Positions 10,595 to 22,747 of a stretch of DNA of 64,000 bases are shown here, in pieces. The stretch is from positions 16,738,295 to 16,802,294 of the forward strand of contig CM057002.1 of the NCBI GenBank assembly GCA_029891345.1. Reading direction: 5' to 3'. The notes beneath the pieces are model-generated. The model was not told the origin of the DNA and made no database searches. It was given only the letters and a program-made list of their open reading frames with translations. Made by a program: the position numbers and the translations under genes. Origin of the DNA: Dryococelus australis. Its lineage: Eukaryota > Arthropoda > Insecta > Phasmatodea > Phasmatidae. How positions within the stretch are numbered: the stretch's first letter is position 1; every line of letters begins with the position of its first letter.

Positions 10595-11990
10595 TCAGGC
10601 CTCTTCACCCATACTGGCCGTTTCCCTGCATCCTTGGTGTAGGCCCTTTGTAGGTGTCAAGGTGCATATTGTTTGGGCATGCACTATGCCAGTGGAAAAC
10701 AATTGCTGGACCACACAAGCGACATGGATTCGCGGGCTTTTGTCGAGCCGCACTCTTGTTTTCCCAATGTTCCCGCACACACTGTCACTTGGCATATCAC
10801 TGCGGCATGGAATGTTTTCAGTGTGCGCACGTGCCATGTCCCATTCCGGTTTGCTCACGAATGACTTCGCTGGATGGTCTACCTGGTCCTGTTGGGTGTT
10901 GTTGTCACTCCAGTGTGCCTTGTGCCGCCATCGTGCAGCTCTGCTCTTGCGATGCGCTCTGGTTTCGTTCGAGACAGAAGCCTTATGAACATCCTCCATA
11001 TTGCTATTCAGGAAAGGTAGCAGTGCAGATCTGTATTCCGGTAAGACAATTTTGGCAATGATTTCCAGCGCCTCTTGATCTGGCAGTTGCGGGTGGAATC
11101 GCTTGATTAGATGTGCCTTTTGTGTGATGAACATTGGTAGTTGTTCACCATGCTGCTGCTCCTGCCAGAGTAGCTTGCATTGCGTCTGTAGGGATGTAAA
11201 CACGCTTCCATATTGGCACTGAAAGCAGGCTCGAATTATTCCCACTGCATGCCATAGTGCTTTACAGCACCCGACCACTTTCCTGCTTCTCCTTGCAATT
11301 GAATGACGATGCAGCTAGCCCACTCATCCACACTCACCCCATACCTTATCAGATGTGCTCTTTTAAAAAAGCACTAGGGTCTTTGCTTGCCATTCCAGTA
11401 CATGTAATCAGGAGTTGAAATTGTGCCGGTGTGCATTTCAGGCCACTGGCGGTGTCTGGCCTGCTTCTGTCTTGTCTTGGTTCTCATTGTTGTTACCATT
11501 CTGTTTTCCAGATGGACACAGGTTGCAGATAATAGCTACAGGCTGGAAAATATTTTAGAACTGTAGGTGCCGGAAAAGATGTGGGAGAGATGCTTAGTGT
11601 TTGCTGTGGAAATATTGGTGTTGGCTGGTAGGCAAAAAATTGTGGTAAGGTATAATGGGTGGGAGTGGCAGAGGTAACAGGGGTAAGGTTGGCAATGGTT
11701 GCGAGCACTGGACATGCGGTGCCGGGTGATTGACAGTTGTCATTGGAGCTCTGCCTGCAGGTGACGTGTGGTTGTCGGTATACTCGACCTTCCAGTGTAC
11801 TTCCTCAGCTTGCGCACCCTTTTCGTCTGTTTTTTCACTCTCTATGTGACATACAGTGTTTACCAGGGTGATACAATCCCTATCTGTTGGCATTGCTTGC
11901 AAGTTATTCCCCAAACTGTCTTCTGCTGGGCACACTGTATCACTGGGTGGGTTGCCCATGAGTAAATTGGTTGGAATGTTGTTGATCATG
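10595..11990 (-). pseudogene. Gypsy-1 gag region, broken
   Basis: The N-terminal part (11989-11493, two frames) is proline- and threonine-rich. The larger frame (11278-10595) has the capsid-like segment with LLWQEQQHGEQLPMF and HPQLPDQEALEIIAKIVLP, similar to the retrotransposon gag domain of Gypsy elements. Cysteines near the C-terminal end may be remains of a zinc knuckle but no clean CCHC is left. Several stops lie between the two parts. Confidence 0.6.
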
Positions 11991-12102
11991 GTTGGATTCG
12001 ACTGTCCAATGCACTAGTCGCAAATAAACCACTATCTGGTTGTGGCGTGTAACTCGGTGTGGCTCATGCATTCCTGGAGCACATGCATGTTGCACTGTTT
12101 TT

Positions 12103-12194
<92 letters not shown>

Positions 12195-12195
12195 C
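12103..12195. repeat. (TG)n-(GA)n microsatellite
   Basis: TG units at 12103-12126 followed by GA units with GATA interruptions to 12195. Confidence 0.95.
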
Positions 12196-12421
12196 GAGGG
12201 GGGGGTGGGTGGTAAACATGTGGTAGCTCTGGTTTGCAACGTGACAGGATGCCATTAATGGGATGGGGAGGGGGAGCGGGGTTGCGACCTGCACATAACT
12301 GAAGGGTCGCTGAGAGAGAACAATTAATGGCTACTACTCCCCATTTATCTTTTTTTTTTCTGTGTATTGCAGACACCCCAGAAATTTTTTTCCTTTATTT
12401 TGGAAAAAAAAGGACGTTCTA

Positions 12422-12571
12422 TACAGTAAAATTTCAGTATAAAGAACTTCAGTTTAAAGTACATCTTTCAAATCCCCTGCAGATGTAGTATTATTAAATA
12501 CTTGTTCAGTATAAAGTAAAGTATAAAATTGCAAGTCCCTTTGTGTACGTTATATTGAGATTCTACTGTAC
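12422..12571. mobile_element. pogo/Tigger-like MITE, ~150 bp
   Basis: The left end reads TACAGTAAAATTTCAGTATA and the right end is its inverted partner, TATATTGAGATTCTACTGTA. The inverted ends are about 23 bp. The outer TA fits a Tc1/mariner-superfamily target, and CAGTA.A.T.TC is the style of pogo/Tigger ends. There is no coding capacity. Confidence 0.6.
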
Positions 12572-12602
12572 ACGGGTAAATACTGTAATATACGTGTTAC
12601 TC

Positions 12603-12621
12603 TGTGTGTGTGTGTGTGTGC

Positions 12622-12695
<74 letters not shown>
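12603..12695. repeat. (TG)n-(TA)n microsatellite
   Basis: About 9 TG units, then about 35 TA units. Confidence 0.95.
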
Positions 12696-12697
<2 letters not shown>

Positions 12698-12863
12698 AAG
12701 TTGTTCTCTACGGAGAATTACTTTGTTTTGCTAGTCACAACCAAGCCAATCCATGCACATAAATTTTATACAAAAACACCACATTACAAGTCTACAAGTC
12801 ATATTTTAGCAATAAACCTAATATGTACAACATTGTAGGTATATTATAATATTTACAAATATT

Positions 12864-12869
12864 TTTATT
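12864..12869 (-). promoter_or_regulatory. polyadenylation signal of the spatacsin gene
   Basis: AATAAA on the minus strand about 220 bp past the stop codon at 13087, in an AT-rich stretch. It is the first canonical hexamer in a plausible position after the last exon. Transcript data would be needed to confirm that it is used. Confidence 0.5.
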
Positions 12870-13086
12870 ACAAACTTCTTATTTACAATCAAAAATATTC
12901 TTCTGGTCAATATCAACTTCTAATTTCTTAGTTTTACACACAATGGAGTTAAGTTTCCTTGAATGGTTGGTAGACAAGGAACTTTACATTCAGTATTATT
13001 TCGTACATGATTGACAGCTCTTCTGAGAATTCCCAGAAAGGGGTAAAGTATGTACATGCGCTACCACAAACAGGAAGTGGATGCAA

Positions 13087-13282
13087 TCACCGGCGGAAGC
13101 CACTGCGCCACACAGTGTCCTTGAGGTAGGCCAAGGACGAACTGTTGAGCATTGACTCTACAATGTCTCGGAAGCCGAGCTGGCTCGCCACTTGGTACCG
13201 CACCTCTACGTTGCTAACACATGAGACAAACTTCTTTATCTGGGCCACCATGTCCTTGCTGACGGATGTTTCCTTCTGGAAC
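13087..13282 (-). CDS. spatacsin (SPG11), terminal exon
   Basis: Last coding exon of the spatacsin orthologue, encoding the final 65 residues and the TGA stop. The AG|GTTCC acceptor at 13284-13283 joins exon 14779-14940 in phase 2 to give ...IARRFQKETSV. The segment has KKFVSCVSNVEVRYQVASQLGF and DIVESML, matching the end of the Spatacsin_C domain. In animals spatacsin works with ZFYVE26 (spastizin) and AP-5 in lysosome and autolysosome recycling. No internal stop. The acceptor has a weak pyrimidine tract, so its choice rests on phase and family match. Confidence 0.85.
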
Positions 13283-14778
13283 CTGTGAATTGACCCCACC
13301 ATCTCTCGTAGTACATTACGCAGGTAAGTCACAGAGCAACATTTATGTTTACATTTGGTAGAAATGAGCGAGCTTGTGCCAATATTCGGCATACCAGTCC
13401 AAAACCAACACAGAAAAATTGGAACTTTAATTTCAACTTCAACAAGCAGTCTGGTCACAGAATGACACCGTATAAAAAGAAATCTGACTAGCACATGCAT
13501 TTTTCTAATAAATGCATTTGTTTCTTTTCATTATTAATATTATATTACAGTAATTATGGAACATTAAGATTAAAATGCTAACAATAAGTTCTGTGTAAGT
13601 CACCATAAACTACTTTAGTTCAAATTTATATTTTTTGAAACAGTTATTACAGTTTTAATTTATTTTTCAGTCAGGATTTTTTAGGTTACATTAAAACAAT
13701 GTGTGTCGCTAGAAGCAGAAGTCTCTTGTATGGCAACTGAAACTTTATCATTAAATTCAGTGTGGAAAATATTAATATGCTAGCACATGCAACACTTGGG
13801 TACTGTAGCAGGATATATCCTAAACAAAGATGGCGGGTGGACCGATCAGCGATACTGTCGCCAGTGGACTCTAGCAGAGTGTCAAACAATTTGAGAAACA
13901 AGATGGCGGCCATGCATGTGACAATGTGTTAGATGGTGGACAGCACCACAGTCTGCAACTTGGGCCTCAAAGCCCTCAAATCTACCTACTTTTGGTTTCT
14001 GGATTTCAGCCAATCGGCACATGGCTGTTGCCATCTTCAGGCAACTGCAATGTGTACTACAGTCGACTCTCGATCTATCGTTATTCAGGGGACTGCCAAA
14101 AAATGTCCATACATACGGGATTTCAGTAGATACAGTTTCTGACATGTACATCAATAAAATACAACTTCTAAACGTATAAAACTTTATGTTGAGTATAGTA
14201 AGAGCTGTACATTATCTGTGAATACAGTTTAGCTAATAAACACCATAAAAACTTTTTTAACAATATTCCAAACAATCATCAATCCATTGTCAATCTATCA
14301 GTTTGTCACCTGTCTCCCATTCACACATATACAAAGAAATACCTTTCATTCACCTACTGTCTTCAAATTTGTACTTGGCGACTACATTAATGTTTAGTAT
14401 ACTGTCCACTGTCTGTACACATATACTTAAAGTATTCATTACTATTTTGTGTGCAGAATATCAACCTATTGACAATGCGGCCCAAACAGCCAACAAGATT
14501 GGCTATACCAATTGACCAAAAAGGCCGGCCAACCATATCAGACAGTCAGTCAAAAGCTCATAACAACTGACAAGACCAACTGGTCAATCAACACCAACTA
14601 CCAGGCAGAGATCACATGAAAATATTTCCCATATACGTTTCATAAAAGAAAGTTAGATTTGCTCAATTCTATGTGAAAATATTCATTAAGAGGTCAACAC
14701 ATTCAAAGCAAGGTGTTCAATTAACTGGAAGGCCAGTAACACTAGGTGTAGCATGAGAGTGCAAGAATCGTGGCAGAC
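13283..14778. other. spatacsin intron, no gene
   Basis: Intron between the last two coding exons. It is AT-rich. At about 14060-14125 there is a TCGACTCTCGATCTATCG stretch that resembles a pogo/Tigger terminus. A tandem CCAAC/GGCCAAC-rich segment lies at 14480-14600. Confidence 0.5.
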
Positions 14779-14940
14779 CTGCGAGCAATATCTTCAACAA
14801 GAGCAGGTGTGAGGCGCATGCAGTGGCTAAAGTCCAGCAGGTAGTCAGCCTGGCCACACACCACACAATGCTGGAACAGCGCTGCACCCCAATCCACTGG
14901 GTAGTTGTAAGCCCGTGCAACTATGCGTGCCTGTGGGAAG
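14779..14940 (-). CDS. spatacsin (SPG11), penultimate exon
   Basis: Encodes SFPQARIVARAYNYPVDW followed by the helical region ending ALVEDIARR. The QA.IVA.AY...DW motif is diagnostic of the spatacsin C-terminal domain. Two AG acceptors lie 10 nt apart. Only the upstream one (TTGCAG|C at 14942-14941) keeps frame with the previous exon, which ends in phase 2. Donor is GCAG|GTCTGC at 14778-14777. Confidence 0.9.
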
Positions 14941-15537
14941 CTGCAACACACCGTCCATCAGTGGCCAGGCGAGTACAGCACTTACATAGTGTAAATAGCT
15001 GTAGCTGCTTGTGCTTTACAATACAGTATTACCTACTTTCTGTACAGACTACGCTGTACTTTCATATATTAACTCGTTTTTTAACCACAATTTAAAGAGC
15101 AGAAACAAAAAAAGTGTACTTGATAAACAATTGCAGTAACCATGGTAAAACATTTCTGAAGGGACTGAAAAAATTATGTTTATTAACCATAAAAACTTGT
15201 TAAAATGGTAGAATAATACATGCATTAATAAAACAGGGGTAAAATTAATGGACTTGTAAACAGGAAACAACTTAAATAAGAAACCTCTTAAAATGGTTTT
15301 TGGTGTATCACGAAAAAATAATAATAAAATAAAATAAAAGTTCTCACCTTACTCTGTATTTCTGCAGTTTTGTGTACAAAAGATAACTGTCTTTCTTTTT
15401 AAAACAGTCAGGGAAGCATTATCAGTTTAAACATCACAATACCATATTTACTGGTTAATACATAAATGCCATAAAAAAGAACCCTGACCTTCTACCTAGT
15501 ACGTGGCAAAATTATATTAAGAAAGTAAAGTCAGTAA
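14941..15537. other. start of the 17-kb spatacsin intron, no gene
   Basis: AT-rich intronic sequence with no recognisable domain. The intron runs to 32246 and hosts the BEL/Pao and Gypsy-2 elements. Confidence 0.5.
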
Positions 15538-15612
15538 AACAGTAGACTCTTGTTGTATTGAAAACGCATGTACCGATAAACCATATCCATAGCTAATTTT
15601 CAGTGGTCCCAT
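15538..15612. repeat. dispersed repeat, pogo/Tigger-like terminus (copy 1)
   Basis: Starts CAGTAGACTCTTGTTG and ends TTTTCAGTGGTCCC. A second copy about 85% similar lies at 49799-49871. CAGT.GACTCTCGT...GGTCCC is the style of Tigger/pogo ends. No transposase is nearby. Confidence 0.6.
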
Positions 15613-15909
15613 TGTAATGATGCAGTTATTTATAATATTTAAATAGAACATTTGGTTAGTTTCCTTTTTCTTTCGTGAGTGTAATATTTTATTTCCCCTC
15701 ATGCCACGCGGAATAGGAATATCTTATCACTTATCAGTGAATGGAGTTTGGGCAGTGTTGGAATGTTTATCCGTAGTGCGCTGGCTTTTTCTGAAGTCGC
15801 AGTTGAGGTTTTGTAATTTTCGTAGAGATGAAAGTTTTTTTCTAATTTCGTATGCAATTTTTCATTCAGGATGTTCTGGAGGTTCGATAAAGTTTTGCTG
15901 CGACGCAAT

Positions 15910-16760
15910 TTGATAGCGTAGCAGGTTGTTGAAATAGGGTTCACACATGTGCAAAAAGGGGGGGATTGGCCCGTTGCGCTTGTGCCGGCGGCCGCGCAAT
16001 ATCTGGAGGAACAGCCGTCCGCATCAAGTACGGTACTCGAGTCGGGAGCAACAGCAACCATGGAAGCGTTCTTCGCTCCGGTAAGTGGAGATGATAATGC
16101 TTCAGCCGGAGGGCAAAAGAAGAAAGCCTAACACAAAGCCTACCCCAGACGGAACCTGCAGCCCTGGTGTCGCCCGTCGACACCCAGGGTCTTTCAACTC
16201 AAGCCAGAGGGGTAGAAGAAGGTGGTCTATCCCAAGGCCTGCCCCTGACAGTGCCAGAAGTCCTGGTGTCGCCTAATGCCAAGGTCGCCTAATGCCAAGG
16301 CAGACACCTGGGGCACTTCATTCGCACAAAAGGGGGACCAACAGCCAGCCAATGTATGTGTGTATGTGCGGGGGAGAAGGGGGGGGGGACTTACAGAGTC
16401 CCCAAACCCAACATCGTCTGCCAGAGAGGCAGTAGCACCAGCTGAACCACTGCCTCTGGCGGCTATCTCGCTGACGACCACGTCGGACAGTGGACCTGTC
16501 ATTACGTCCTCACCGCCTGCAGGTCAGTCCCAGACCGCGGGCAAGGGTGAACCCACACAGCAGTTCCTGCCTCATTGACGTCTGCAGTCTCAGCAAACAT
16601 GCCAGACCGCCCCGGTACAAGGCCGGTAGCGGGTACCGCGCCCGCAAAGTTCGCCTGGCCTACCCTGCCACACGTTGCCCAGAGAAAGCGGGGGAGACCT
16701 CTCAAGAAGAAGCAAGGGAAGCCTCATCATGCAATGCAATATGTCACGACGAGTGAGTGA
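15910..16760 (+). other. GC-rich island with an AT-hook-like frame
   Basis: This stretch is markedly more GC-rich than the intron around it. The frame at 16490-16756 ends with a basic segment containing KRGRPLKKKQGKP, an AT-hook-like GRP core. Neighbouring frames at 15949-16131 and 16276-16578 are proline/alanine-rich. No splice-supported gene could be built. It may be the ORF1 or 5' UTR remnant of a retroelement, or an unrelated exon. No function is assigned. Confidence 0.3.
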
Positions 16761-18200
16761 TGGGCTAGGCTCTTGCCCCTCCTAGATTGTGTAAGCGTAC
16801 CGTCGAAATACACAGACAGGGCAGTAAAGTGCAGTGCTATGAAAAAAAAAAAACCCTATAGTAGCTAGCGGTGACCTCGATAGGCGAGATCCTGTGGATG
16901 GAGATCTGTAAACAGTAATGGCATTAATAGTCTTGAGTAAGCCGAAGTACTAACACAAATATAAACTTTTTTGTAAGATACTTCTGGCTAATTAATCCGA
17001 ATGTCTGTTATGTAATTTGTATTTACTCTTTCAAGTAACAAATACAAGTGTAAATATGTGTAACACTTGAAGGAGCATTGCCTTGCCTCTAATTTCGTGT
17101 TTAAACCAATGATTCTAGCTCGTATTGCTACAGATTGGTGTAAATAGTAATATTAGTCTTTGTTGAAAAAAAAATTGCTAAGGTTGTTACAACTGAACTG
17201 TGAAAAGCAAAGTCAGTTCTTAAGTGTGCTATAGCATTTTTACAAGGGATATGTACAAAATCCAAAAGGTTAATGTTTTCAACTAACAAATAGAGATGTT
17301 ATTTTTCTGAGCTATGTAAATTATGTAAGTTAAGAGAACACTGTAAATATCTCTCAACATTAATGGCGATAGATCTGAAAGACTATGAAAAGCAATAAAG
17401 GTAAATAGACTTGTGTTAACAGAGATCTCATACCAACAGAACTGTGATTTGAATTTTATCATTATCAAAGTTTATCAGTTAATGAAACTAGCAAAAATTT
17501 TGTTTAAGTTTGATAGAAATGCAATGAAATAGGCGTAAAATTTTCACTAGTAAAGTATGTAAATAACAAATAATCGGAGACAAGTTCAAGGTATGTTGTA
17601 TATAAATGATCTTTGTTTTATTGTCAATGTAAAATTCAGCCAATTAGAATTGTAACTAAGCCTGTTTGTATATGTCAAAATATCTGTTGATGATGAAGTA
17701 AAACCACAAGAGGACAGTTTAACAAGACAGCAAGAACATGGTATTAAAAGAAAATCATTTGTCTCAATTTCTCAAAGTATTTGAGTGCATTATGCGTGAC
17801 AAGTGCTTTCTGTCTCTCTCTTCGCTACATTTATGTTAGATGGTGAAGTACGTCTTTTGTTTCTCCGTTTTGCCAATACACTCGCATCCCCAACCTAGTG
17901 CGCAGATGAGGTAGCGGAAGGTCTTGGCTGGTAAACCCAACAGATTTTTCTACAACTTGTTCTGCTGTGTGTTTAAGATAAGGAGGCTGAAGGCAAGGCC
18001 TAAATACTCTACTGCACCATGCAGCCATAGCAGATAACTAGAATACATGCCTTGCGAGTGGGGCCTTGGGCACAACTTCATTTTGTAAATATATTATTCT
18101 ATAAATTTTTATACTTTTTTTTTAAAATTAATTAATTAATTAATTAATTTATTTTAAACTATCAGCTCCCTTAGGGTTGTAACTTATTCCGTGTGTCAGC
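16761..18200. other. AT-rich intronic stretch, no gene
   Basis: No domain or repeat beyond an (AATT)n run at about 18128-18150. Confidence 0.5.
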
Positions 18201-19530
18201 CAATATGTTTTGTTCTCTTCTCAGGTTCCTAAAAACCATATTGTAATGTAATCAAGCCTTGTAGGTTGGCACACTATAATCAAGAAGGCCACGCGTTATC
18301 ACCGATACAGGATACCCCTCGCGACACGTTACACTCCAAGAAGACACATGCCGCTTCCAGCCCACCAGCCAGCTGTGAAAAGAGAGAGGGAAGATAAGCC
18401 CAGTATGTGACACAGAGAGAGATGGTTTCGTCTAGCTGACTCCACTGCAAGAATACATCCAAGCCAGACACCTGCATCACACCGTCTGCCAGCACGTTAT
18501 TCGAGTAGTGGGAGCCAGGCGCACTGAGCACAGAGCAGGAGTCTCTACAGAAGCCCAGCAAGAGAGAATTAAATTGTTTACTAGGGGACAGCTCCACATT
18601 TTCTCATAAGATTTTTTTTTTCTTCTCTACTCATTACTCAGTTGAATCTACATCACAGGAGGAGAGGGGGCGAATTGACGCATGACATCTTTTATACCTA
18701 TTAATAAACAACTATTCATCAGTGCAAATTCACCACTAGCAGCTGTCAACAGAGTTGAGTCACAGTCACCGCCTACAAGTTAGTTGTATCTACCGGGTCG
18801 GGATTGAAGTCCCAATAATGGAAATTTTTTCGCCCAATGAGCCACTGGGACCATGCAAAAGGTCCGGGGCTAGTACTGCAGTGTGCCGCAGGATGCTGCC
18901 ACAAGTAGGGTGTCTAGATCTCACAACTCTCCACTATACTGTTTGCACCGAGGATCTAGGCACTGGGCTTGTACCTGCTAACCCCCTCTCCAGACACCCT
19001 ATGCAAGTGAAGGAAGGGATGGCAGAGGAGTATCTAAGGCGAAGAGCTCACGGCCTCTGCATGATCAGTTCTGCTTCAGTTATTTACCTGTCCTCTTCTC
19101 GGCTCTCATCACACATGCAAGTGGTGCAGAGGCCCGCACCAATCCTAAACGCTTCACCGCTACCTCACGTAGCCAAAGATCCTCTCCAACCATCTACAAA
19201 AGGAAACACCAGTGGCGTCATCAGCACTTCACACTGATACATGTTCGGTCCCTTATGTACAACAGAGAGCAGAACTAGCCCAGAGGAGAAAGCTACATTC
19301 ACACGTACCAGTTACTGCCTACTCCCTTTAGCTTTGCACAGGTCGCCTTCCCCTGTTGTACGCTAGGATGTGTACTTTCCGCCAAGCCTGAGTGGATAGG
19401 AGGTGTACTTCCACCAACCCTGTTTATTTTCCTTAATAGTAAAATAAACATTGATCTTGCCTAACTTCTTGAGTATCACTCCGACCTCCTACTCTTCCAC
19501 CTCATAAGATCTGACAGCGACAGCAGGAGA
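18200..19530 (+). mobile_element. LTR of the hairpin-LTR family (copy P0)
   Basis: It carries the family palindrome in sense form at 19338-19356 (ACAGGTCGCCTTCCCCTGT) and an AATAAA at 19442-19447, as in the other copies. The frames inside have no domain. The frame at 19580-20083 directly downstream may be the start of an internal region but matches no known gag. Boundaries are approximate. Confidence 0.45.
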
Positions 19531-20460
19531 CCGGGTTTTGGTCTTTCTGAATTCACACTAACAACAGAACAAATCATCCTTGGAAGGCCACCCATTCCTT
19601 GCACCCAGGTGGAGGGAATGGCTTGCCGGCCAGGGTGAACTCCTCTCATCACACCTTAGCGGTGCCAAGTGGGGTTACACTCTGGTGCGGGGGAGACAAA
19701 CCCCATTGGGACAACACTGTGCAGTTCCTGCAACCAACGCTTTGCAGCTCAAGACTCCCTCACCTATGGTGGGGGATTCAAGAGTGAGGTGCGATGTTGG
19801 TGGTAGCAATTCGCACCTATGCTTGCACTCCCAACATATTGACTGCCTAACTCCTGCAGGTTTGATCCTAGACTGGAGCCTGATGCCTTACATCCACAGG
19901 GGTGGTGTTCAAAAGAAGGTAAAGAAGGCGATGGCTATCTCTAAAGATCTACAAGGGCTTAGCATCCTTCCCAGCGGGTTCGGACTACCGAGTCCACGAA
20001 AACAAGTTGCTTTGCTGCGACAACTCACCATACCAGCACCACCCGTCATTCCTACAGCACTGTTCGAGCCACCCATCCGTTAAGCAGAAGGATACCATCC
20101 CGTAATACAGGAGATTCTATTCAGCGAGAGGTTCAACTCAACCCCGTTATCACCTAGCGGCACTAGAACAGTAGAGAACCCCAGCACCTCGGACGCACAC
20201 ACACACACCAGTCAAGCGCAACCAAGGCAGAGGGACCTACCCTAGCTAAACCACATGGCCAGATGCACCGTCCCTGTTTGGTATTGTGTGTATAGACGTC
20301 CTCGTAAATATTACTGCCAGTTCGCAATTCGTTCGGGAAAAATGGTGTTTGGTATTGCCCGCCAGTTCTCATATCACCAAACTTTCGTGTAATACAGTCC
20401 ATAACAATGTTTGACGCAACATTTATTGGTCCAACCGTGCCGGATACTGTTCCCACATCG
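19531..20460 (+). other. putative internal/leader region after LTR P0
   Basis: One 167-residue open frame (19580-20083) follows the LTR. It has no recognised domain. It may be a gag leader of the same LTR family, and nothing else was seen up to the BEL element. Confidence 0.25.
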
Positions 20461-20479
20461 TTGATTATCTACTGCATCA

Positions 20480-21305
20480 AACTTTGCAAACCTGTTTCAG
20501 TCTATGGTGGCCACCAATGATAACTTATCTCAGGTGGATAGTTTCACATACCTGATGTCGTGTTTAACTGCAGAGCCATTGTCGTTCCCAGTCTCTACCA
20601 CTCTCGGAGGAAAATTACACTATTGCATGGGAGATTTTAGTGAGGATATTTGACAATAAGAGACTCATAACCTGAAACCACAGCAAAGTGTTACTTCAAG
20701 TGCCAGTGGTATCATCTGACTCTTCGAGCTCTATGCGTGCACTGCTAACTGTGCTAGCCGAAAATATGGGTGCTCTGCGAGCATTGAAAATTCCTGTGGA
20801 TCACTGGGACTTGTTGTTACTTCACTTGATGGAGAAGAAACTGGACCCGTAACTGTGCCGCCAGCAGGAGCTGACAGTAAGTGATTCATTACTACCAAAA
20901 CTGACAGAAATCATTGAGTTCTTAGAAAAGCAGTGTCAATTAGCCGAAGCAGTCTGTTTGTACCATGTCAAGACCTCTATGTCAAAGACTTCAATTGTGT
21001 CCAAATCCAGCAAACATAATTCGTACAGTCCAACTACTTCCATGGTGAACATGACACAAACAGCTACTGCTAATTATATGCTATGTAAGGCAGACCACAT
21101 TCCTTCCCAGTGCTCCCAGTTGCTGAGTATAGGCCCAAAGGAATGTTATGCTCTTACCAAAAGGTCGAATTTGTGTTTGAACTGCCTCAGTTATCACATC
21201 GAGCTAGAAACTGTAACTCCAAATTCACATGTCGACACTGTGGTGCTAGGCAACACATATTGCTACACTTTGCTGAATCACAGGATGCATCTGCCCCTGA
21301 AATAG
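20480..21305 (+). pseudogene. BEL/Pao gag with zinc knuckles, frameshifted
   Basis: At 20480-20960 the three frames together resemble the DUF1759 gag domain (FDNKRLI, an LNLKP-like piece, ALRALKIPVDHWDLLLLHLMEKKLDP, LPKLTEIIEFLEKQC). Around 21160-21280 the two overlapping frames share one zinc-knuckle region: NLCLNCLS in one frame and SHRARNCNSKFTCRHCG in the other, ending ILLH. The frame change inside the knuckle shows a small indel. Confidence 0.7.
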
Positions 21306-21339
21306 ATGACCCCTCAGATATTACAATAGAAGAACATAC

Positions 21340-21967
21340 AGGAGATGGCCTAACTAAAATTGTATCCCCACTTGCAGCTCATACCACCATGACAGCTACC
21401 ACCAGTGTTTTGCTGTCTATTGCTCTAGTAGAAATCCAGGATACATTTGGAGCTCCCCAACAAGTATGCGCCCTTCTTGACTTGGCTAGTCAGGCTAGTT
21501 TCATAACAGAAGCCTGCCTACAGCGATTGGGACTGTCCCGACAGAAGATTCAGCTCCCGATCCATGGATTATCCAATGTGCCAGTCAGTGTTTCCAAGTT
21601 AACCACGACTTGCATAATCAGTCCTTTAGGACAAATCTTGCCATCATTCAGACTGGATGCCTTTATTCTATTATGCATTTCCAGTGATCTCCCTAATGCT
21701 CAGCTACCCTCTAGCATTTGTTATGCTGTAACACACCTGAAACTCGCCGATCCTACCTTTGCCTGTCCAGGCCCAGTCGACTTGCTGATAGGTGCCGAGT
21801 TGTTTCCGTACCTGATGACTGACCGCAAAAGGGATGGAAGCAAGGAAATGCCCACCGTATTGGAGACTGTGTTTGGATGGATCCTCATGGAAAGGGTTCA
21901 AAATGCTGTTCCATCGCAACCAATAACATCATGTTGTGTATTTCATTGTTTCCATTGTCCCCATTGA
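21340..21967 (+). pseudogene. BEL/Pao aspartic protease, active site lost
   Basis: The frame has ALLDLASQASFIT, which aligns with the family's ALLDSGSQASFI active site, but the D-S-G triad is D-L-A. Later motifs persist: a QRLGLSR segment, PSFRLDAFIL, DLLIGAELFP and VFGWILMER, which leads into the RT region. Inactive by loss of the Gly. Confidence 0.75.
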
Positions 21968-22745
21968 TTAAATATGTTGTCAAAAGGTTCTGGGAATTAG
22001 AAGAAGATCCTGAGAAAACACATCACTTTCCTAAGGAAGTACTCTGTGAAGCGATGTTCGTAACAGCTCATACAAAGGACCAAACAGAACGCTATAGTGT
22101 TGCTTTGCCCTTTTGCCACCAAGACCACAGTTAGGGGAATCTAAGAGCCAAACAATACATAAGCTTCATCGCCTTGAGAGAGAGGCAACTGAAACTGAAA
22201 CCTTCAGTAAAAGTCCAGTATACAGATTTTATGGAAGACAACCTGTCATCTGGACACATGGAAAGGATTCCAGAGGGAAAAATCATTGCAAATGAGGCCT
22301 ACTACATTCCTCACCACTTAAAGTAAAGCCTGATAGCACCACCACTAAGTTGTGAATGGTGTTCTATGCATCGGTAAGAACCACAAATGGCCAATCCCTC
22401 AGTGACATACTTCTTATAGGGCCAAAACTCCAAAGCAGCATTGTTGATGTGTTGCTTCAGTTTCGGATGTACCCTATTGTGCTCACTGCAGATATCAAAC
22501 AAATGTATCTTGAAATATCAATTCATCCCAGCGACAGAGATTATCAGAGGATTGTGTGGAGGTCCTCGGATGATGAACCCATAGCGGAATACAGACTGAA
22601 CAGTTACTTACGGGGTGTCATCTGCACCATATCTCACCATACGCACTCTCCATCAACTCGCAGGGGATAAGAAGAGCAGATTTCCTATTGCAGCAAATAT
22701 CTTATCATCAGACATGTATGTAGATGATGTAGCCACTGGAGCTTG
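21968..22745 (+). pseudogene. BEL/Pao reverse transcriptase, first part
   Basis: 22356-22670 contains LTADIKQMYLEI, RT motif A with its Asp, and QRIVWR. After a frameshift, 22711-22740 reads DMYVDDVATG, motif C with both Asp residues. Upstream (21968-22350) are short frames of the RT N-terminus (FWELEEDPE, YYIPHH) split by stops. Confidence 0.8.
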
Positions 22746-22747
22746 CA

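Larger units (their letters stand above)
7479..11990 (-). mobile_element. Gypsy LTR retrotransposon 1, decayed internal region
   Basis: Reading down the minus strand the order is gag (from about 11990), protease, reverse transcriptase, RNase H and integrase (to about 7480). This is the Ty3/Gypsy order. Each domain is recognisable but interrupted by stops and frameshifts, and key catalytic residues are lost in protease and integrase. No matching pair of LTRs was identified on either side. Confidence 0.8.

Noticed and set aside
10539-11061. Plus-strand frames of 135-149 residues
   Set aside because: Shadows of the Gypsy-1 gag on the minus strand, with no domain.
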